A program made the translations under genes and the position numbers. A stretch of DNA of 64,000 nucleotides. Origin: Myxocyprinus asiaticus. Lineage: Eukaryota > Chordata > Actinopteri > Cypriniformes > Catostomidae. The stretch covers positions 36,099,831-36,163,830 of the forward strand of contig NC_059368.1 of the NCBI RefSeq assembly GCF_019703515.2, given 5' to 3'. This document shows positions 58,031 through 64,000 of the stretch, piece after piece. The notes below the pieces were generated by a model. The model did not search any database. It saw only the letters and a list, made by a program, of their open reading frames with translations, and had not been told where the DNA came from. Every line of letters starts with the position of its first letter. Positions within the stretch are counted from its first letter, which is position 1.

Positions 58031-58033
<3 letters not shown>
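56456..58033 (-). mobile_element. Near-complete Tc1-like transposon
   Basis: 1,578 bp. Ends CAGGTGCATCTCAATAAATT and AATTTATTGAGATGCACCTG with inverted repeats of about 200 bp that differ at only about three positions, right end followed by TA. Transposase on the minus strand. Inserted in the hAT-like element at a TA-rich run. Confidence 0.93.
56801..57770 (-). pseudogene. Tc1 transposase, two frameshifts from intact
   Basis: Frame 1 (57770-57066) has HTH regions (TFIAREAGCSQSTVSKHVN), a basic GRKKCGRKR stretch, and VLFSDESTF with the first catalytic Asp. Near 57200 the family sequence shifts to frame 2 (57202-56801) with FIFQQDLAPAHTA and [12 protein letters not shown]. Between the second Asp and Glu there are exactly 34 residues, the DD34E spacing. 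A second slip near 56812 (CTTCATACCACC for the usual CTTCCATAACACC) ends the frame early. Start could be Met at 57770 or 57734 (MGKTADLT). Confidence 0.9.

Positions 58034-58098
<65 letters not shown>
58034..58098. repeat. (AT)n microsatellite
   Basis: About 32 AT units directly after the Tc1 right end, followed by a T-rich tract. Confidence 0.95.
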
Positions 58099-58101
<3 letters not shown>

Positions 58102-58141
58102 TTATTTTTTATCTATTTTTTTTTTTTTTTACCAAGTCCTA

Positions 58142-58405
58142 CTAGAAAGTATTTTTGAAATCCTTTGTTTTTGATGGAGGAAAATAGCATTCCAGTTTGA
58201 GGAAAATGCTGTTCCAGTTTGGATGAGAAGCGTAAACACCGTAAAACTCCTAATGTCATTGTTTTCCAAAGTATGCAATACTAGAGAACAAAAGTCTTTG
58301 ATTTCGGTTAATGAAAATGCTCTTTTTATTGTGGATAAGAAGCGTAAACATAGCTAAATCAATGTGTTTTTAACCAAAAATGTATTAGTGTGGACGTGGC
58401 CTTTG
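58142..58405. repeat. Degenerate tandem array, right part
   Basis: Same units as 53034-53577: TTCCAGTTTGGATGAGAAGCG, GTCATTGTTTTCCAAAGTATG and ACTAGAGAAC. Ends in TAGTGTGGACGTGGCC near 58400. Confidence 0.8.
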
Positions 58406-59003
58406 AAAGCATATCCTACATAACACAAAACTAAGTATCTAAAATTCTTACTATAAAATGTGGTTACATTGCATTTAGATAGTACAAGCAAAATGCCATT
58501 GGAATTCCAGAGGGAGGAATGCATGTCTTGGGTTAATTAAGTCAAGATCCTGAGATGCCTGTGTTGCAGTGGTATATAACAGTCAACACTGGAGGCAAAG
58601 ACTATGATTTAATTAAGAGGTCAGACAGAACACTGAGACCTTTGCACGAGGAGAGCTCTGGGTATGAAACACAGATGCTGGGGAAATACTTTAAATGAGG
58701 CTACTGGTTAATAATTAGACACACAATAAGTCTGGATGGACTTAGCTGGGTTCAAAGCTGCCATTACCCTTTCAGACACCAAAAAAAAAAAAGTTTTCTT
58801 TCATAAACTGCTGACAATGAATCCTTATGAATGCATTTTGTAGTGGCAGACTGCATCAGCATGCATACTGAAGCACTGAAGGTCTTTTCAGAGCTGCTGA
58901 TTCTCTTAAAAAAATCAAAAGATGATTCAAAAGAGGCTTCTGAGGTTCTGAATCTTTAACCCACTGAAAACATAATCACTGTAGTATATGTAGCAGTATT
59001 ATT
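58406..59003. other. Intergenic, no gene seen
   Basis: No coding evidence and no recognised element. Confidence 0.5.
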
Positions 59004-59249
59004 TACAGCTGAAGTCAGAAGTTTACATACGCTTAGGTTGAAGTCATTAAAACTAATTTTGTAACTACTCCACAGATTTAATATTAGCAAACTATAGTTT
59101 TGGCAAGTCGTTTAGGACATCTACTTTGTGCATGACACAAGTAATTTTTCCAACAATTGTTTACAGACAGATTGTTTCACTTTTAATTGATTATATCACA
59201 ATTCCAGTGGGTCAGACGTTTACATACACTAAGTTAACTGTGCCTTTAA

Positions 59250-59888
59250 AGGAATAGTTCACACAAAAATGCAAATTTGTTGATAATTTACTCATCCTCA
59301 GGCCATCCAAGATGTATATGACTAGCTTTCTTCATCAGAACAGGATTTAAGATTTTTAGGAAAGTATCCCAGGTTTTTAGCTTCATCTAATGCAAGTGAA
59401 AGGACACCAATTTTTGATGGTCCAAAAAGCATATATAGGCAGCATCAAAGTAATCCACATGACTCCAGCCACATGACTCCTGTCTGTGTGAAAACAAATC
59501 GCAAATTAAAACATTTTTAACTTGCTCTGAACTCTGAATTCTCGCGTGAACGCGGCAACATGATGACATCACGTGACGGCGACGTGAGGCATTGAGTGTT
59601 TACAGGAAGCGATTTTTAAAATTAATAAAGTTTTAATTAGCAATTAATTTAAACACAAACATATCGATTCACTTCAGAAGACATTACTTGTGTGGATTAC
59701 TTTGGTGCTGACTAAGTGTGCTTTTTAGACTGTCAAAAATTGGTGTCCATTCACTTGCAGTGGATGAAGCTAAAAACCATGGTTCCTTTCCTAAAAATCT
59801 TAAATCCTGTTCTGATGAAGAAAGAAGGTCATGTACATCTTGGTAAGTAAATTATCGGCAAATTTTCATTTTTGGGTGAACTATTCCT
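59250..59888. mobile_element. Foldback TTAA-type MITE nested in the Tc1
   Basis: Flanked by TTAA at 59246-59249 and 59889-59892. Arms AGGAATAGTTCACACAAAAATG and CATTTTTGGGTGAACTATTCC. Removing it restores GTGCCTTTAAGCAGCTTGG, the expected Tc1 5' sequence. Confidence 0.92.
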
Positions 59889-60024
59889 TTAAGCAGCTTG
59901 GAAAATTCCAGAAAATGATGTCTTAGCCAATTAGCTTCTGATATGAGGTGTACTGAATTGGAGGTGTACCTGTGGTTGTATTTTAAGGCATATCTTCAAA
60001 CTCAGTGCCTCGTTGCTTGACATC

Positions 60025-60880
60025 ATAGGAAAATCAAAAGAAATCAGCCAAGACCTCAGAAAAAAAAATTGTGGACCTCCACAAGTCTGGTTCATCCTTG
60101 GGAGCAATTTCCAAATGCTTGAAGGTACCACGTTCATCTGTACAAACAATAGTACGCAAGTATAAACACCATGGGACCACGCAGCCATCATACCGCTCAG
60201 GAAGGAGACACATTTTGTCTCCTAGAGATGAATGTAGTTTGTTTCGAAAAGTGCAAATCAGAAAACCAGAACAACAGCAAAGGACCTTGTAAAAAGATAC
60301 TGGAGGAAACAGGTAGACAAGTATCTATATCCACAGTAAAACGAGTCCTATATTGACATAAACTGAAAGGCTGTTCAGCAAGGAAGAAGCCACTGCTCCA
60401 AAACCACCATAAAAAAGCCAGACTACAGTTTGCAAGTGCATATGGGGACAAATATCTTACTTTTTGGAGAAATGTCCTCTGGTCTGATGAAACAAATATG
60501 TAATTGTTTGGCCATAATGACAATCGTTATGTTTGGAGGAAAAAGGGTAAGGCTTGCAAGCCGAAGAACACCATCCCAGCCATGAAGCATGGGGGTGGCA
60601 GCCTCATGTTGTGGGGGTGCTTTGCTGCAGGAGGGACTGGTGCACGTCACAAAATAGATGGCATCATGAGGAAGGAAAATTGTGGATATATTGAAGCAAC
60701 ATCTCAAGACATCAGCTAAGAGGTTAAAGCTCGGTCGCAAATGAGTCTTCCAAATGGACAATGACCCCAAGCATACCTCCAAAGTTGTGGCAAAATGACT
60801 TAAGGACAACAAAGTCTAGGTATTGGAGTGGCCATCACAAAGCCCTGACCTCAATCCGATAGAAAATTTGTGGGCAGATA
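60025..60880 (+). pseudogene. Dead Sleeping-Beauty-type transposase
   Basis: The start codon is ATA (60025-60027) where the family has ATG. An extra A in the A-run at 60060-60068 shifts the frame into IVDLHKSGSSLGAISKCLKV. Catalytic parts remain readable: LWSDETN (60485), KHGGGSLMLWGCF (60585), DNDPKH (60755), [11 protein letters not shown] (60840), with stops between. Spacing fits DD34E. Confidence 0.9.
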
Positions 60881-61045
60881 GCAAAAATGCAATGCTGGGC
60901 ATTAGTTGTCACTTTTTTCTATATTTCTCACACAATGAAACCTATTCAGTAAAACATATATAAACTATTCCAAATTATTTTCAGCTCTTTTCTGTGCTGT
61001 TTTCTCATTATAGTCTCATTAATTAATTTGTTTTATTTAAATTGT

Positions 61046-62110
61046 ACTACATATATTACATTGCATACAGTTGGTATGAGAAGGGCATATTCTATATCTT
61101 TTCAGAATGCCATTGACAAAAGGAGGAAATGTTTTTCAGTTCAGTATGTGTTGGAGCCAATTGTTTTTTGTTTTTGTTTTGGGGTTTTCTCCCCAATTTG
61201 GCTGGCCCAATTCCCAATGCGCTTGAAGTCCTCGTGGTGGCATAGTGACAATCCAGGTGGTGGGGGACGAATCTCGGTTGCCTCTGCTTCTGAGACATTT
61301 AATCTGTGCATCTTTTCACATGGCTTGTTGTGTGTTACCACAGAGACCCAGTGCTTGTGGAGGCTCACGCCATTCTCCGCAGCATCCACGCACAACTCAC
61401 CACGCTCCCCACCGAGAGCGTGAACCACATTATAGCGACCACGAGGAGGTTAACCCAACGTGACTCTACCCACCCTGGCAACTGGGCCAACTGGTTGCTT
61501 AGGAAGCCTGACTGGAGTCACTCAGCACGCCCTGGATTCGAACTTGCGACTCCAGGTGTGGTAGTCATTGTCTTTACTTGCTGAGCTACCCAGGCCCCTG
61601 GAGCCAATTGTTAACAGAGATACAAGTGATTTTGAAATTGAATCAGAGGACAGTGATAGTGATGAAGAAAGTACAGAAAATTATGTGAATCTTACTAATG
61701 AAAGTGAGGAAGAAGGACAGGAAGAAAGTCAAAGTGAGGAAAAAGAGGAAAGTGAGAATAGTTCCTCTGATGAAAGGTGTGATTCAGCACTTAGCAAGAA
61801 GAAATCTGCCAGGTTTCACTGATACCACAACCAGTAGAGAAGATTAAGCGTTGGGACAAATGCACAAAGTCTTATCTTGAAGTCAGCAGAGCTTCTGTTG
61901 TGAGGGTTTACAACCAGTGTATGGGTGACATTGATTTGCTTGATTCCTTCACAGCCAAGTACAAGCTGAACATCAGGTCCAGATGTTGGTACTTATATAT
62001 CTTCTGGCACATTATCATACTTGGAGTAGTCAATGCTTGGTTGCTGTACATGTGTGATTGCAAAGCCTTGCAAATCCCAGAAAAAGACACCCTGAAAAGG
62101 AGGCACTTCC
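61046..62110 (+). pseudogene. piggyBac-type transposase remnant, split by a SINE
   Basis: The N-terminal part (KRRKCFSVQYVLEPIV, then an acidic Ser/Glu stretch NYVNLTNESEEEGQEES) is joined near 61818, with a frame change, to the C-terminal catalytic part: IKRWDKCTKSYLEV, VYNQCMGDIDLLDSF, RSRCWYLYIFWHI, VVNAWLLYMCD. YNxxMGxxDLLD is a piggyBac (PGBD, DDE_Tnp_1_7) signature holding a catalytic Asp. The middle several hundred residues are deleted. Flanking TTAA/terminal repeats not identified. Confidence 0.82.
61166..61598 (-). mobile_element. tRNA-derived SINE, copy 2, full length
   Basis: On the minus strand it starts AGGGGCCTGGGTAGCTCAGC (A-box-like) and has GTTCGAATCCAGGGC (B box), both pol III promoter elements of a tRNA-type head, and ends in a CAAAACAAAAACAAAA tail. 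A 14-bp duplication TGGAGCCAATTGTT (61152-61165 and 61599-61612) flanks it, interrupting the piggyBac frame. Confidence 0.92.
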
Positions 62111-62324
62111 ATATATATATATATATGTCAAGAACATCAGTGATTGGGTCTCTCAGGGTTAATCACATTTGGGCTTGTGTATAAATGTACAAATATCAAA
62201 TTCTATCAATTTATATGATGTCAGGAAATTACATGTTTAATCATGTTGCAAGCTGTTGTCACTGTTTGAAATTTCATGCAAATTTTTAACAAAATATTCA
62301 CAAGGTTGGAACCTAACTAGCGCT

Positions 62325-63790
62325 AAATTGGTACTGTCTCTTTAAGAGATCAGCTGTGAGCAAATGTTTATGGTTGAACCAGCACAGAGCACATTAAAGG
62401 GATAGTTTACCCAAAAATTACAATTCTCTTTTATTCACCCTCATGCCATCCTATATGTGTATGACTTTCTTCGGTACAACACAAACAAAGATTTTTAGAA
62501 TAATATTTCAGCTCTGTAGGTCCATGCAATGCAAGTGAATGGTGATCAGACCTTTATAGCTCCAAAAATCACATAAAGGAAACATAAAAGTAATCCATCT
62601 GACTCCAGTGGTTAAAACTATATCTTCAGAAGTGATATAATAGGTGTGGGTGAGAAACAGAACAACATTTAAGTGCTTTTTTACTCTAAATCTCCACTTT
62701 CACTTTCAGATGTAAAAGTGAAACTAAACAGGCACCATATGTGACTTTCAGATGTAAAAGTGAAAGTGGAGATTTGGAGTTTAAAAGGACTTAAAAATGT
62801 TCTGTTTCTCACCCACGCCTATTATATCGCTTCTGAAGATATTAATTTAACCACTGGAGTTGTATGGATTACTTCTATGTTTCCTTTATGTGATTTTTGG
62901 AGCTACAAAGGTCTGATCACCATTCACTTGCTTTGTGAGGACCTACAGAGCTGAAATATTTTTCTATAAATCTGGGATGGCATAAATGTTGAGAGAATTA
63001 TTATTTTTGTGTGAACTATCCCTTTAACGAGAGAGAAGTTGCACGGTGGTTTTTTCCCTCATCTGTGCATTGTATGATAAGAAATAATGTTTCTTTGTAT
63101 ATTTTTGATCACCAACTGTCTGCAAATAACAGAAAGGATATTAAAAGAGACATGAAATGAAAATAGGATGCCTGGGTCTCATCTTTGGACACAAAATACA
63201 TGGACCGAAGCAAAAGGAAACTTTTACTTGTATAATGTGTATTGAATAGCTTGTAGGCTACAAGATCTCAAATTCAAATCTACAAGCTCGAGTTCTGAAA
63301 CACTTTTACCTTATAATAGACATCCAACAGTGCGTTACACTGGTCTGTAGCCATGCTTTAAAACTGAGAATTTTGTGAAAACAGTCCAGGGAAAATTTTA
63401 ACCAAAGTCAGAGCTGATGTTGTTAAATGCAATATCAATGCCATTTCACGGCTGAACTAAAGCGATGGTGACCGCACGATCACTCAGGGCCCGCTGCTGC
63501 CAAATAAGGTAAATTTCCTTCAGTGTGCGCACTCACGAGACACAACACGCTGTAAAAAATGATGCTGAATCCAGCTTCTTAATCGCCAGCTTCTTATTCA
63601 TTAAAAGGATTGCGGCGCTCATTTTCTTTTTCCCCACTACACAATTCATGCCCTGGCAAGTAAAATCTGAATATTTACTCGCCAGTGGCTAATAACATAC
63701 ATATTAAAGTCATATAGCGTGAAATTTGGTCGCATATGCGAGTGATTTACTCGCTGTGCAGAGGGCTGCTTAAGTACTTTTCTCATCGTT
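62325..63790. repeat. Dispersed repeat B, copy 2, split by a MITE
   Basis: Parts 62325-62397 and 63028-63790 match 55910-56450 (GGTACTGTCTCTTTAAGAG; CATCTTTGGACACA; GCCAGTGGCTAATAACATAC; GCGTGAAATTTGGTCGC). Between them lies the foldback MITE at 62398-63023. Confidence 0.65.
62398..63023. mobile_element. Foldback TTAA-type MITE, complete copy
   Basis: TTAA at 62394-62397 and 63024-63027. Arms AGGGATAGTTTACCCAAAAATT and TTATTTTTGTGTGAACTATCC. The centre at about 62690-62770 is a tight hairpin built on CACTTTCAGATGTAAAAGTGAAA. Confidence 0.92.
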
Positions 63791-63895
63791 GTGACGGAAA
63801 TATATAGCTAGTTGAGCAAAAAGCACTGAAGATACAATAATACTGAACCCATAGTCTCAAAGAGTTCTCTCAGATCTTTAATTAAAGTGAATTAA

Positions 63896-64000
63896 AGGGA
63901 TAGTTCACCCAAAAATGAAAATTCACTTATCATTTACTCACCCTTATGCCATCCCAGATGTGTATGACTTTCTTTCATCTGCTAAACTCAAATTAAGATT
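63896..64000 (+). mobile_element. Foldback TTAA-type MITE, left arm, cut by window end
   Basis: TTAA then AGGGATAGTTCACCCAAAAATG, CCTTATGCCATCCCAGATGTG. Continues beyond the window. Confidence 0.85.

Larger units (their letters stand above)
53586..58141. mobile_element. hAT-like element carrying two Tc1-type transposons
   Basis: Inverted ends TAGGGCTGGGTA (53586) and TACCAAGTCCTA (ending 58141), with an 8-bp duplication CTAGAAAT/CTAGAAAG (53578-53585 and 58142-58149, one mismatch) cut into the tandem array. Its own sequence is 53586-53758, 55734-56455 and 58034-58141; the rest is inserted. No hAT transposase remains. Confidence 0.75.
59006..60880 (+). mobile_element. Sleeping-Beauty-type Tc1, right end lost, carrying a MITE
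   Basis: Left end CAGCTGAAGTCAGAAGTTTACATAC after TA (59004-59005), with the internal direct-repeat copy CAGACGTTTACATACACTAAG near 59214. A decayed transposase runs 60025-60880. Sequence stops matching after AATTTGTGGGCAGATAG, so the 3' end is deleted. A foldback MITE is inserted at 59250-59888. Confidence 0.9.

Noticed and set aside
61531..61598. Possible tRNA gene (GTAGCTCAGC ... GTTCGAATCC)
   Set aside because: It is the head of a SINE with tail and 14-bp duplication; cloverleaf stems do not form properly.

Overview
This window is vertebrate nuclear DNA, most likely from a cyprinid (carp- or barb-like) fish. The evidence is one multi-exon egg-coat gene with canonical GT/AG introns, several copies of a foldback repeat typical of cyprinids (ends reading AAAGG-ATAGTTCACCC), and a mix of teleost mobile elements: Tc1/mariner, hAT, piggyBac, DIRS/Ngaro-type tyrosine-recombinase retroelements, L1/Tx1 and L2-like LINEs, LTR elements and a tRNA-derived SINE. 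No bacterial gene, operon or CRISPR array is present.

Region 1 (1-13.8 kb) holds the only gene I can support as host coding sequence. It is the 3' part of a long zona pellucida (ZP) protein, probably ZPAX class, on the + strand. I traced 17 consecutive exons by splice signals and reading-frame phase. They give 794 in-frame residues and end at a TAA at 13455-13457. The ZP module has the ten-cysteine pattern. The last exon, carrying a furin-type R-V-R-R site and a short tail, lies beyond a 4.8 kb intron filled with a dead hAT transposase and pieces of the foldback repeat. The 5' end of the gene is outside the window.

Region 2 (13.8-44 kb) is intergenic and rich in transposons. It contains a Tc1 HTH fragment (14.3 kb), a complete but dead Tc1 element (15.4-17.0 kb), a Tc1 3' fragment (20.4 kb), a 253-bp hAT-type MITE (22.4 kb), a DIRS-like retroelement with RNase H and tyrosine recombinase (23.4-26.0 kb), an internally deleted Tc1 (27.6 kb), a dead L1/Tx1 LINE (28.2-30.5 kb), a SINE (30.5 kb), a hAT MITE (32.9 kb), an internally deleted Ngaro-like retroelement (33.2-35.2 kb), and a non-autonomous LTR element nested inside another deleted Tc1 (35.5-37.6 kb).

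Region 3 (44-64 kb) shows the deepest nesting. An L2-like LINE sits inside a MITE (44.6-47.7 kb) and a hAT-type element lies at 49.2-50.7 kb. A 130-155 bp tandem array (53.0-58.4 kb) is split by a 4.56 kb hAT-like element. That element carries two Tc1-superfamily transposons, one of which contains a patch of Ty3/gypsy pol. Further on are a Sleeping-Beauty-type Tc1 carrying a foldback MITE (59.0-60.9 kb) and a piggyBac remnant split by a SINE with a 14-bp target duplication (61.0-62.1 kb).

The genes do not form a pathway. The main content is one reproductive gene and a well-preserved record of transposon-into-transposon insertions, several with readable target-site duplications.
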